Positions 52,679 through 61,402 of a DNA stretch of 64,000 nucleotides are shown here, one piece after another. Source of the stretch: an uncultured Candidatus Melainabacteria bacterium (GTDB taxonomy: Bacteria > Cyanobacteriota > Vampirovibrionia > Gastranaerophilales > Gastranaerophilaceae); NCBI GenBank assembly GCA_934717855.1, contig CAKUZI010000003.1:124001-188000 (forward strand), read 5' to 3'. Both the position numbers and the translations under genes were made by a program. Numbering within the stretch: the first letter of the stretch is position 1; every line of letters begins with the position of its first letter. The notes under the pieces were generated by a model, which ran no database searches, was not told where the DNA came from, and worked only from the letters and a program-made list of their open reading frames with translations.

Positions 52679-53233
52679 TTAAGCTTTTGTTGTTAATAAA
52701 TCATACTCATAACCGATTTTTAAAGCTTCAATATTTAGAGGTAACAAATTCTTTCTATGTGGCGGAATTACGTTATCCAAAGCTTTATTCAATGTGTCCA
52801 AAGATGTTAATTTGCTGACTTTTGCAACAATTCCTAGTGCCAAAATGTTTGCCATTCTAACATTGCCAACCTTTTCATCTGCAAGTTTTGTAATTGGCAC
52901 AAATACATAATTTATGTCTGCTCTTGGTTTTTCTTCTTTTACAAGAGTTAAGTTTGCAATCATCCAACCGCCTTTTTTGATTTTTGGTAAAAATCTGTCA
53001 AAAGATGCTTGATTCAAAGCAACGATAAAATCTGCATCAGGTTTGTTTACCTCGCTTACGTCCTCATCACTTGTTACGATTTCGCAGTTAACAGTACCAC
53101 CACGCATTTCTGCTCCATATGATGGATACCAAGTTACGTTTTTATTATCAATCATAAACGCATTTGCAAGAACTTCTCCTGCTAAAAGTACGCCTTGTCC
53201 GCCAAATCCTGCTATTATAAAATTATGTTCCAT
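52679..53233 (-). CDS. 2-oxoacid:ferredoxin oxidoreductase, gamma subunit
   Basis: 184 aa gamma-domain subunit: FIIAGFGGQGVLLAGEVLANA and GAEMRGGTVNCEI are the family motifs. Last gene of the four-gene minus-strand set; separated from the beta subunit by a hairpin repeat but with its own AAAAGGAAATAAC site. Confidence 0.93.
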   Translation of the reverse strand: MEHNFIIAGFGGQGVLLAGEVLANAFMIDNKNVTWYPSYGAEMRGGTVNCEIVTSDEDVSEVNKPDADFIVALNQASFDRFLPKIKKGGWMIANLTLVKEEKPRADINYVFVPITKLADEKVGNVRMANILALGIVAKVSKLTSLDTLNKALDNVIPPHRKNLLPLNIEALKIGYEYDLLTTKA

Positions 53234-53254
53234 TGTTATTTCCTTTTTACTTAA

Positions 53255-53364
53255 GTGAGTGGTGAGTAGTGAATCGTGAATAGTTCTTATCGTTCACTTC
53301 GTTCAAAAATATTTTGCTTATAGTCCCTAAATGGTCTATTCACCACTCACCATTCACTACTCAC
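53255..53364 (-). repeat. Intra-operonic hairpin repeat (copy C)
   Basis: About 110 bp. Arms AGTGAGTGGTGAGTAGTG and CACCATTCACTACTCACT; core on the minus strand TTGAACGAAGTGAACG. It starts at the beta-subunit stop codon and ends ~20 bases before the gamma-subunit start, in the same orientation to transcription as copies A and B but with a different centre. Confidence 0.8.
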
Positions 53365-54120
53365 TTATTTTTCAGTTACGGTTACATCCTTATACACACC
53401 CGGTTTAAATACCGGCATCATTTCTGTACGAATTCTTTCGTGAGCTTTTCCCGGTGACATTTTCCAGTTTGTCGGACAGCTTGAAAGAATTTCAACAAAA
53501 CCGAAGCCCAAGCCTTTTAGTTGTACTTCAAAAGCTTTTTTTATTGCTTGCTTTGCTTTTCTAATATTTGCAACTGTGTCAAGTGATACTCTCGCTGAAA
53601 AAGCTGTTCCGTCGCATAATGCAATATGTTCTGCAATTTTTATCGGATAGCCGTAATATTCAACATTTCTGCCGGTTGGAGAAGTTGTTGTTTTTTGACC
53701 CAAAAGAGTTGTTGGTCCAAGTTGTCCGCCAGTCATGCCGTATGTTGTGTTGTTTAAACAAAAAGCAGTAATGTTTTCACCTCTCAATGCTGCGTGCATG
53801 CTTTCTGCCAAACCGATTGAAGCAAAATCGCCATCGCCTTGGTATGTGAAAACAACTTTGTCGGGTCTTGCTCTTTTTATACCTGTAGCTTCTGCGATTG
53901 CTCTCCCGTGAGGAGCTTCAAGAGAATCAACATTAATAAAATCATAAACTGTAACCGAGCAACCGATAGAAGCTGCCAAAATAGTGTTGTCTCTGACGCC
54001 TAATTCGTCAAGAACTTCTGCAACCAGTCTTACTGCAACGCCATGGTCACATCCGGGGCAGAATGAATATTTTACATCGCCTTTTAGCGAATCCGGTAAT
54101 TTAAAAACTTGTGTTGCCAT
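53365..54120 (-). CDS. 2-oxoacid:ferredoxin oxidoreductase, beta (TPP) subunit
   Basis: 251 aa thiamine-diphosphate subunit: YSFCPGCDHG, IGCSV, GDGDFASIG and NNTTYGMTGGQ (TPP/Mg motif GDGx~26NN). Its start overlaps the alpha-subunit stop by one base. Oxidises a 2-oxoacid with CoA and reduces ferredoxin. Confidence 0.94.
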   Translation of the reverse strand: MATQVFKLPDSLKGDVKYSFCPGCDHGVAVRLVAEVLDELGVRDNTILAASIGCSVTVYDFINVDSLEAPHGRAIAEATGIKRARPDKVVFTYQGDGDFASIGLAESMHAALRGENITAFCLNNTTYGMTGGQLGPTTLLGQKTTTSPTGRNVEYYGYPIKIAEHIALCDGTAFSARVSLDTVANIRKAKQAIKKAFEVQLKGLGFGFVEILSSCPTNWKMSPGKAHERIRTEMMPVFKPGVYKDVTVTEK

Positions 54121-55187
54121 TATATTAATTCCTCGATTCTTTTTACAATTTCGTCTGCTGATGGAGGAGCTCCAACCCCTTTGTTTACAAGGTCAACAGG
54201 ACATACTCCGTTTACAGCAAGTCTAACATCGTTAACCATTTGTCCCATATTAACTTCAACGGTAACAAATCTTTTAACCTTTTTAGAAAGTTCTGCAAGT
54301 CTTTTTGATGGGAATGGGAACAAAGTAATAGGTCTTAAGACACCTGCTTTAATTCCTTTTTCTCTTAATTTTTTCATTGCAGTTTTTACGTTTCTTGAAG
54401 TGCTTCCGAAAGAAACAAGAACGATGTCTGCATCTTCCGTATTAATTTCTTCCCATTGAGTTTCATTTTCTTCAATAGTTTTGTATTTTTTGTAAAGTCT
54501 ATTCAAGAATTCGCATTGCTTGTCGGCGAGCGGTGCATAAGAACGGATAATTCTTCCATCTCTACCTTTTGCTCCGGACAATGCCCATTCTGAAGTATCA
54601 ACTTCCGGATATGGATAGTCATAATATTCGACAGGTTCCATCATTTGACCTAACAAACCGTCAGCCAATAAAACAGTCGGGTTTCTATATTTTTGAGCTA
54701 GATAGAAAGCTTTATAAGTCAAATCTACACATTCTTGAACAGTTGACGGAGCAAGAACGATAAGTTTATAATCCCCGTTTCCGCCACCTTTTGTTGCTTG
54801 GAAGTAATCCCCTTGAGATGGATAAATGTTTCCTAATCCAGGGCCTCCACGCATAACACTGACCAACACAACCGGCAATTCATCTGCTGTTGCGTAAGAC
54901 AAACCTTCTTGCATTAGCGCTACTGCACAAGATGAAGAAGATGTCATTGCCTTAACACCTGTTGATACAGCGCCAATAACCATATTGATAGCCGCAAGTT
55001 CGCTTTCTGCAGAAACATAAGCTCTTTTTAATTCCTGCATTTTACCACTCATAAATTCTCCGATTTCACTTTGCGGAGTAATCGGGTATCCGAAATAACA
55101 TTGACAACCGGCTAATACGGCTGCATTTGCTATTGCGTAGTTTCCTTTTGTTAATACTTTTTTATTTGTTAAACATTCTGTTGCCAT
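54120..55187 (-). CDS. vorB: 2-oxoacid:ferredoxin oxidoreductase, alpha subunit (VorB-like)
   Basis: 355 aa: YFGYPITPQSEI, VSAESELAAINMVIGA, TSSSSCAVALMQEG, MRGGPGLGNIYPSQGDYFQATKGGGNGDY and LADGLLGQMMEPVEY are typical of VorB, the branched-chain 2-oxoacid (3-methyl-2-oxobutanoate) type. A 2-oxoglutarate enzyme (KorA) is the alternative. Supplies reduced ferredoxin, matching the hydrogenase at 11.5 kb. Confidence 0.92.
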   Translation of the reverse strand: MATECLTNKKVLTKGNYAIANAAVLAGCQCYFGYPITPQSEIGEFMSGKMQELKRAYVSAESELAAINMVIGAVSTGVKAMTSSSSCAVALMQEGLSYATADELPVVLVSVMRGGPGLGNIYPSQGDYFQATKGGGNGDYKLIVLAPSTVQECVDLTYKAFYLAQKYRNPTVLLADGLLGQMMEPVEYYDYPYPEVDTSEWALSGAKGRDGRIIRSYAPLADKQCEFLNRLYKKYKTIEENETQWEEINTEDADIVLVSFGSTSRNVKTAMKKLREKGIKAGVLRPITLFPFPSKRLAELSKKVKRFVTVEVNMGQMVNDVRLAVNGVCPVDLVNKGVGAPPSADEIVKRIEELI

Positions 55188-55228
55188 ATATTTTAATCTT
55201 TCTGAGCAATTGCTCCGATTTAATTGTT

Positions 55229-55441
55229 TTAACCTTTATAAACTTCTGTGATTGCCAAATCAGGACATCTGATTGCGCACATTGCACAACCTAAACATTC
55301 ATGGTTGGGATCATCAAATTCTACAACATGAACACCAAGTTTATTTGTGTCCTTGCTGATTTTAAGCAATTTTTTAGGGCATTCATTAATGCATAAATAA
55401 CATGCTTTACATTTATCTTTGTTAATTACTATCCGGCTCAT
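55229..55441 (-). CDS. Ferredoxin-like subunit of the 2-oxoacid oxidoreductase
   Basis: 70 aa with two 4Fe-4S motifs: CKACYLCINECP and CLGCAMCAIRCP. First gene of the set (delta/VorD-KorD type). A perfect extended -10 TGTTATAAT (minus strand, 55480-55472) precedes it. Confidence 0.92.
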   Translation of the reverse strand: MSRIVINKDKCKACYLCINECPKKLLKISKDTNKLGVHVVEFDDPNHECLGCAMCAIRCPDLAITEVYKG

Positions 55442-55471
55442 TTACACCTCTTATTCTTTTGTCTAATCCAT

Positions 55472-55480
55472 ATTATAACA
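55472..55480 (-). promoter_or_regulatory. Extended -10 promoter of the oxidoreductase operon
   Basis: On the minus strand TGTTATAAT, about 31 bases before the ferredoxin ATG; AAGAGGTGTAA is the ribosome site. Confidence 0.6.
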
Positions 55481-55611
55481 CTGAAATTTTAAATGAGTTA
55501 CTTTTATCTTTACAATTGTAATAATAAACGTTAAGAGTTTGCCAGATTTGGTATTCTTCTGTTAATATATATATGATAATAGTGGGATATTTTTTAAGAA
55601 AGTAGAAACAA

Positions 55612-58600
55612 ATGGCACTAACTGTAGATGAAATTGCTGAAATGCTTAACAAAATGCGAGTTGAAAACAATAATAATGTCAAAAATTTTGAAAATACTTT
55701 GACTAATATATATTCAAAACTTGAGTTAATGGCAGAAAACAGCGAAGCTACAGACTTGATTAAGGTTTATTTAACAGAATTAAGAAATATTGTGGATGGA
55801 CGATTTGCTTCCGCAAATGAAAAATTAGATGTTTTGGAAAACGTTGTTACAGAAGCAAATTTTTCTGATTTTAGAAAAGATTTAGCTGATTTTGTTCAAA
55901 AAATTATTGATAACGACGCTTCATTGAATGCGGAACTTTCTTTTAATAATGAAAAAATTGAACACATTTTAACAAATTTGAATTCATTTGATTGCGCGCA
56001 TGATGAAGTTTCTGGAAAATTAGATGAATTAAAAGCTTTATATGATGAAAAATCTGTTGAAAATTGTGCAAATATAATAAATGATATAAAAGAGTTGAGG
56101 GAGGAATTCGTTAAAGCTGATTTAAAACTTAACTTTGACGGATTAAATGTTGCAATTGCAAATGTGATAAGTGAAGTTAATGATATAAAAAATGAGATGT
56201 TGGAAAAGCATGACAATGTGTCAGAAGATGTTTCAACTGCGTTTGCAAGCGTAAAATTATCATTGGAAAACATTGTTTCCGCAACAAATTCATTGAATGA
56301 CAGTGTTAAAAACGAAGCAAACAAGAGCGCTGAAACAATTCTTGCGAATATAGATGAATTATGCGGGAAAATAGATGAATTAAAAGCCGATTTAGATGAA
56401 ACAACCGAATTGGCGTCAACTTCTTCTGAGAAAATTTTAGAAGAAATTACATCAGGTTCTTCAGATTTTCGCTTAACTATTAATGGTGCAGTGGAAAGCT
56501 TGAAAAAATATATTAAAGAGTTGAATTCTGCAACAAATGAAGAAAATTTGGTTTTCAGTGATAAAGTAACAGAAAAACTTTCTGGCATGGAAACTGCAAT
56601 TATCAATAGTTCAATGGCATATGAAGAAAAAATAACTGAATTTCAAGACAAGTTAACAGAGTTTGCTCAAAATGCGGAAAAAATATCATCTTCAACTGAT
56701 GAAAAAATTTCGACTTCTATGGATGAAATTGATGAAATTAAAAATGAAGTTTTTTCTATGCATGAAGCATTAAGTGAGATTAAAGTTTCTGCGGATGAAA
56801 AATCTCAAAAAGTTTTGTCTTTAATAGATGAAGAATTAAAAGCAATAGGAGCTTCTTTTGAAGAATTAAAGCAATCTGCGGTAAAAGAAGTTGATTTAAA
56901 GATAAATGAAAATTTAGATTTGATAGAAAATCGTTTTACTGTTGTTTTGGATGCGATTGAAGGAATAAAGTCAGAGACAGGACTTGCAGATGATTTAGAA
57001 GAAAAATTTTCTGCTTTAAAACAAGAAATTAGGTTGGTTAATACAGATATTACCGATTTAATCAGTTCTCATAATGATGAAATAGTAAAAGCATTTGATC
57101 CAATAAAAGATTCTTTAGACAGTTTATCTGATACAGGATTTAACAAGGTTATAGAAGAATTGAAAACGATTGTTGAAACTTCGTTTATGAACTTTAGTGT
57201 TGATGTTAATGGTGAATTAGCTTCAAATTCTGAAGTAATGATTAAATTAGAACAAGCTTATAAAGAAATATTTAATAGAATTTCTTTAATTGAAGAGTGT
57301 GTTACTGAAAAAATTCAAAATGATATTGAATTATTAAATGTTACAGTTGAAACAAGTGCGCAAAATTTGCAAAGTGAGTTTGAAGAAAAATTAGATTATT
57401 ATATTAATGATTTGAAAAAACAACTTTTAGAAGATAGTAGGACAACAGATTTAATTGAAAATACTAAAGAAAAGTTGTCAGGTAAATTAGATTCTATATT
57501 AGATTCTCAAAGTAATATTACGGAACAAGCAAATGTGATTTCTGCCAAAATTGCAACATTTGGTGATGAGTTGAAAAACTATGTACAATCAGCATGTGAA
57601 AATGTTATTGATAATGAAAGCAAAGAGGTTTTGAATTCGTTAGGAGATATTGTTGCAAAAGCTGACGAACTTAATTTAAACCTTGAAGACAAAATCAAAT
57701 CAAACAGCGAAGAGGTGAAAAGTTCGTTGGAAGATGTTGTCGCAAAAGCTGATAAAATTAGTTTAAATCTTGAATTAAATAGTTCAGATTTGAAGAGTTC
57801 ACTAGAAGATATTGTTGCAAAGGCGGATGAACTTAATTCAAATTTGGAAGATAAAATTAAATTAAATGGCGAAGAATTGAAAAATTCGTTAGATGTTTTG
57901 TCTAACAAAGTTGATATAATGGCTTCTGATACTTCGTTTGATGATTTATATGAACGATTTGAAGATTTTTCTGAAACAGAAGACAAATTGTCAGAAATGA
58001 TTTCTGCTTTGCATCAAAAAGTTGATGCAATTGCAATGGATGAAACAACCTTTGATATTGAAGAAGAAATAGATGATATTAAGGAATTAATTTTTGAACA
58101 GCGTAAATATTTTGAAGCTTCATCGGACGATAAAGCAAGTGCAATTGACAAATACTTGAATGATGTACTTCTAAAACTTGATAATGTTGATTTGGAAAAG
58201 AATGCCGAAGATATCAAAGAAACAATTATGAACGCTCTTGTTTCTTTAGTTGATCAGATTTCATTTGTTGAAGAAACAGAAGAAATTAAAGATTTCGTAG
58301 AAGAAAAAACGGATGCTATTAATCAAAGTTTGATAGAAGTTCAAAACCAATTGAGACAAATTGCAAATTCGGATGATGATTTTGCGTATTCATATACTCT
58401 TCAAGATGTTGAATCAGATATTGCAAAGTTACGATTGGCGATATCTAATCTTTCAGGAAATGATTTTGAAAGTTTGTCAGATGACATTAAAAAAATTGTA
58501 AGTTCTGTTGAGGGATTGGAATCAACATTAACTCAAGAACAAGCTGTAGATTTAAAAAGAGATATTGAAAAATTAAATGAAGATATTCTTAGTATCAGTT

Positions 58601-59166
58601 CAAGAACAAACAAACTTCTTTTGACATCAGATGAGTCTTATAAAAACTTAAATGACGGATTGAATAATTTTACAAATCTTGTTTATAATCTTGAGGACAG
58701 AATAAACTATTTAGATAACTCTGCAACAAATGAAAGACTTGAAAAGAAAATTGAAAATATCCAATCAATGGCAAAAGAATCTGCTAATGCTGACAAAGTT
58801 TTCCATCAGGTGATGATGTATTTGGGCGAATGGATTGATTCGTCTTCTGAAAGTATTTCTGATATAACAGAGAAGATTGCAAAAGTTGATGAAAAAACTT
58901 CTGAAATAGAACAGGTTAAGGCAAATATTGAGGAATTGCGCAACATTCTTCCAGAAAAAGATGAGATACTTTCTCAGTTAGAAGAAAAATTTGAGCAACA
59001 AGAAACTCGTATTGACAGACTTGAAATGAAAATAGAAAAAATATTATCAACACTTGAAGAAAAAGATGATATGGTGTTAAATAGAAAAGTGGATAAGATT
59101 GAAAAAATGTTATCCAGACTTGGAACTAATATAGAAAAACTTACATCTTATGTTGATGAAGACTAG
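55612..59166 (+). CDS. Giant coiled-coil protein (1184 aa)
   Basis: Acidic, almost wholly helical protein rich in Glu, Asp, Lys, Leu, Ser and Asn, with long heptad-like runs and no signal peptide or membrane span. Residues ~675-757 (57634-57882) hold three tandem copies of a 25-29-residue unit starting SLEDIVAKADELN. The C-terminus (~1100-1180) is a strong coiled coil. No known family; it might be a cytoskeletal or scaffold protein. Its end overlaps the GlcD-like gene by 17 bases. Confidence 0.75.
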   Translation: MALTVDEIAEMLNKMRVENNNNVKNFENTLTNIYSKLELMAENSEATDLIKVYLTELRNIVDGRFASANEKLDVLENVVTEANFSDFRKDLADFVQKIIDNDASLNAELSFNNEKIEHILTNLNSFDCAHDEVSGKLDELKALYDEKSVENCANIINDIKELREEFVKADLKLNFDGLNVAIANVISEVNDIKNEMLEKHDNVSEDVSTAFASVKLSLENIVSATNSLNDSVKNEANKSAETILANIDELCGKIDELKADLDETTELASTSSEKILEEITSGSSDFRLTINGAVESLKKYIKELNSATNEENLVFSDKVTEKLSGMETAIINSSMAYEEKITEFQDKLTEFAQNAEKISSSTDEKISTSMDEIDEIKNEVFSMHEALSEIKVSADEKSQKVLSLIDEELKAIGASFEELKQSAVKEVDLKINENLDLIENRFTVVLDAIEGIKSETGLADDLEEKFSALKQEIRLVNTDITDLISSHNDEIVKAFDPIKDSLDSLSDTGFNKVIEELKTIVETSFMNFSVDVNGELASNSEVMIKLEQAYKEIFNRISLIEECVTEKIQNDIELLNVTVETSAQNLQSEFEEKLDYYINDLKKQLLEDSRTTDLIENTKEKLSGKLDSILDSQSNITEQANVISAKIATFGDELKNYVQSACENVIDNESKEVLNSLGDIVAKADELNLNLEDKIKSNSEEVKSSLEDVVAKADKISLNLELNSSDLKSSLEDIVAKADELNSNLEDKIKLNGEELKNSLDVLSNKVDIMASDTSFDDLYERFEDFSETEDKLSEMISALHQKVDAIAMDETTFDIEEEIDDIKELIFEQRKYFEASSDDKASAIDKYLNDVLLKLDNVDLEKNAEDIKETIMNALVSLVDQISFVEETEEIKDFVEEKTDAINQSLIEVQNQLRQIANSDDDFAYSYTLQDVESDIAKLRLAISNLSGNDFESLSDDIKKIVSSVEGLESTLTQEQAVDLKRDIEKLNEDILSISSRTNKLLLTSDESYKNLNDGLNNFTNLVYNLEDRINYLDNSATNERLEKKIENIQSMAKESANADKVFHQVMMYLGEWIDSSSESISDITEKIAKVDEKTSEIEQVKANIEELRNILPEKDEILSQLEEKFEQQETRIDRLEMKIEKILSTLEEKDDMVLNRKVDKIEKMLSRLGTNIEKLTSYVDED

Positions 59167-60538
59167 TAAACTGATAAAAGATTTAAAAAACTCTCTTTCT
59201 AAAAACAATGTACTCGACGCATTGGAAGAGCGTTATGCGTATTCGCAAGATGCAACAAATCTTAGAAATATCAAAAATATTCCTGATGCTGTTGTTTTTG
59301 TCGAAAATATTGAACAGGTGCAAAATGTAGTTAGAATTGCAAATAAATATTCTGTTCCGATTATCTGTCGCGGAGCGGGAACTAATGTTGTCGGCGCTTG
59401 CTCAACTGAACATGGTGGAGTTGTTTTAAATTTTTCTAAAATGAATAAAATTTTAGAAATTAATCATGAAAATATGACTGCTAGAGTTGAAGCAGGTGTT
59501 GTTCTTGGTGATTTACAAAAAGAAGTTGAAAAATTAGGTCTGTTTTATCCGCCTGATCCGTCAAACTTGGCTGTTTCTACAATCGGTGGAAGTATTGCTC
59601 AATCTTCAGGCGGGGCAAAATCTTTTAAGTATGGCACCACAAAAGATTACGTTATTGATTTGAAAGTTGTTATGGCGAATGGTGATATTCTTCATACAGG
59701 TTCAAATACAATTAAAAATGCTACTGGTTATAATTTAAATACGCTTTTTGTCGGTTCTGAGGGAACTTTGGGAATTGTGGTTGAAGCAACTTTGAAATTA
59801 ATTCCAAAACCAGAGAGTAAAAAAGTTTTGATGGCGTATTTTGATACGGTAAAAGATGCCATTTCGACAGTAAACAAAATTATTGAACAAAGAATTTTTC
59901 CTGCAACTATTGATTTTATGGATAAAAATGCTATTCAAACAGTTGAAAAGTTTTATCCTGCAAATCTTTTGACAGATAAAGAAGCTTCATTAATTATTGA
60001 AATTGATGGGTTTGAGTGTTCAATGGACTACCAAGAAAATATAATAATAAATATTTTGAAAAATTCTGGTGCATCTGCTATTCAGGCTTCTCATAATGAA
60101 GATGAATATAATAGAATTTGGACAGCACGTCGTTCTTCAATGGGAGCTTGTGCAAAATTAAAACCAAATGTAACAACTGATGATGTTATTGTCCCTCGAA
60201 AAAATTTAGAAAAACTTGTTCTTGGTATAAGAGAAATTTGCGAAAAATATAATTTGACTGTTTGTATGGTCGGGCATGTCGGAGATGGAAGTGTTCATCC
60301 GCAAATACCAATAGATTATAATAATGAAGACGAATACAAGCGTTATAAAATCGCAAAAAGCGAAATTTATAATTTAACTGCGAAATTGGGTGGAATTTTG
60401 TCAGGCGAACACGGAGTAGGCTCTGTTAAGCGAGAATATATAGACAAAGTTGTAAATTCTGTTGCATTAGATTATATGCGACAAATTAAAAAAACATTTG
60501 ATCCAAAAAATATTTTAAATCCGTATAAAATTTTTTAG
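59150..60538 (+). CDS. GlcD-like FAD-linked oxidase
   Basis: 462 aa FAD-binding (VAO/PCMH type) oxidase like glycolate oxidase GlcD or D-lactate dehydrogenase. FAD motifs IICRGAGTNVVGAC, PPDPSNLAVSTIGGSIAQSSGG and GSEGTLGIVVEATLKLIPKP; C-terminal VGHVGDGSVHP and GGILSGEHGVGSVKREYI. Substrate, D-lactate or another 2-hydroxyacid, is not settled. ATG 59150 or 59156 both lie inside the end of the coiled-coil gene. Confidence 0.9.
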   Translation: MLMKTSKLIKDLKNSLSKNNVLDALEERYAYSQDATNLRNIKNIPDAVVFVENIEQVQNVVRIANKYSVPIICRGAGTNVVGACSTEHGGVVLNFSKMNKILEINHENMTARVEAGVVLGDLQKEVEKLGLFYPPDPSNLAVSTIGGSIAQSSGGAKSFKYGTTKDYVIDLKVVMANGDILHTGSNTIKNATGYNLNTLFVGSEGTLGIVVEATLKLIPKPESKKVLMAYFDTVKDAISTVNKIIEQRIFPATIDFMDKNAIQTVEKFYPANLLTDKEASLIIEIDGFECSMDYQENIIINILKNSGASAIQASHNEDEYNRIWTARRSSMGACAKLKPNVTTDDVIVPRKNLEKLVLGIREICEKYNLTVCMVGHVGDGSVHPQIPIDYNNEDEYKRYKIAKSEIYNLTAKLGGILSGEHGVGSVKREYIDKVVNSVALDYMRQIKKTFDPKNILNPYKIF

Positions 60539-60612
60539 TTCTTGTTTGACAAAAATGTAGAAATAATTTACAATGTTTAATATTGTTATTTTGAGTGTTG
60601 GGAGATGCTAAA

Positions 60613-61356
60613 ATGTTAAAAAATAAAAAAGCATTTACTTTGGCAGAAGTTTTGATAACATTAGGGATTATTGGTGTTGTTGCAGCTATGACACTTCCTT
60701 CATTGATAGCAAAGTATGATGAAATGGTTATGGTAAATAAAACTAAACGCACATATTCAGAGCTTGCAAATGCAATTGAAATGCGAAAGTCGGAACTTGG
60801 AACTTCGGATTATGCAGAACAGTTTAATCCAAGTCTTACTAGTGCAGAACAATTGGATGGAATTGTAAAATACTTACATGTTGTTGAAAGATGCAGAGCT
60901 TATACAAATGGGTGTGGAGGTAAGGACGTTAATATTTTACCAAAAAACAAAACAAATGATGGTTTTGGAAATATTTCTAAAGGAAGTTATCCTTTTGGTG
61001 GCGAACGTGCAGTATTAAACGATGGAACACTTGTTTCGGTTGCAAAACGAGATTGGACCGGTAATTGTATGGTTGAGTATGTGAAATATGATAAAGATGA
61101 AAATGGATATTATACAGATTTAGTTGATGGAAAACCTGTTCCAATAAAGTATCCGGCTCAACATTGTGCAGAAATATTCTTTGATGTAAATGGAGTAAAT
61201 AAAGGTCGTAACCAATTTGGGTATGATGTTTATAGTTTTGCTGTTACTCCAAATAGAATAGATCAACATACTGGGTATGGCGGAGTTTATGATGTAATGC
61301 GTACCGGTAAATTAACATATGAGAAATATTCGTCAAACGGAAAATATGAAAAATAA
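60613..61356 (+). CDS. Prepilin-like protein
   Basis: 247 aa. MLKNKKAFTLAEVLITLGIIGVVAAMTLPSL is the prepilin leader and hydrophobic helix, with a short 7-residue pre-sequence. The C-terminal part has FFDVNGVNKGRNQFGYDVYSF, like the GPNRFGYDIF of the 39.3 kb gene, and several Cys. ATG 60613 follows GGGAG by eight bases; an earlier GTG in frame is less likely. Not in a pilus operon. Confidence 0.88.
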   Translation: MLKNKKAFTLAEVLITLGIIGVVAAMTLPSLIAKYDEMVMVNKTKRTYSELANAIEMRKSELGTSDYAEQFNPSLTSAEQLDGIVKYLHVVERCRAYTNGCGGKDVNILPKNKTNDGFGNISKGSYPFGGERAVLNDGTLVSVAKRDWTGNCMVEYVKYDKDENGYYTDLVDGKPVPIKYPAQHCAEIFFDVNGVNKGRNQFGYDVYSFAVTPNRIDQHTGYGGVYDVMRTGKLTYEKYSSNGKYEK

Positions 61357-61363
61357 AGTGTAG

Positions 61364-61393
61364 AATGGGGAAGTTTCGGTATTCCCCATTTTT
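61364..61393. terminator. Terminator between convergent genes
   Basis: AATGGGGAA (61364-61372) and TTCCCCATT (61382-61390), followed by TTT. Confidence 0.85.
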
Positions 61394-61402
61394 ACATAAT
61401 CT

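Noticed and set aside
55896..57986. Long Ser/Phe-rich frames opposite the coiled-coil gene
   Set aside because: Reverse translation of Glu/Lys/Asp-rich repeats; no start signals.
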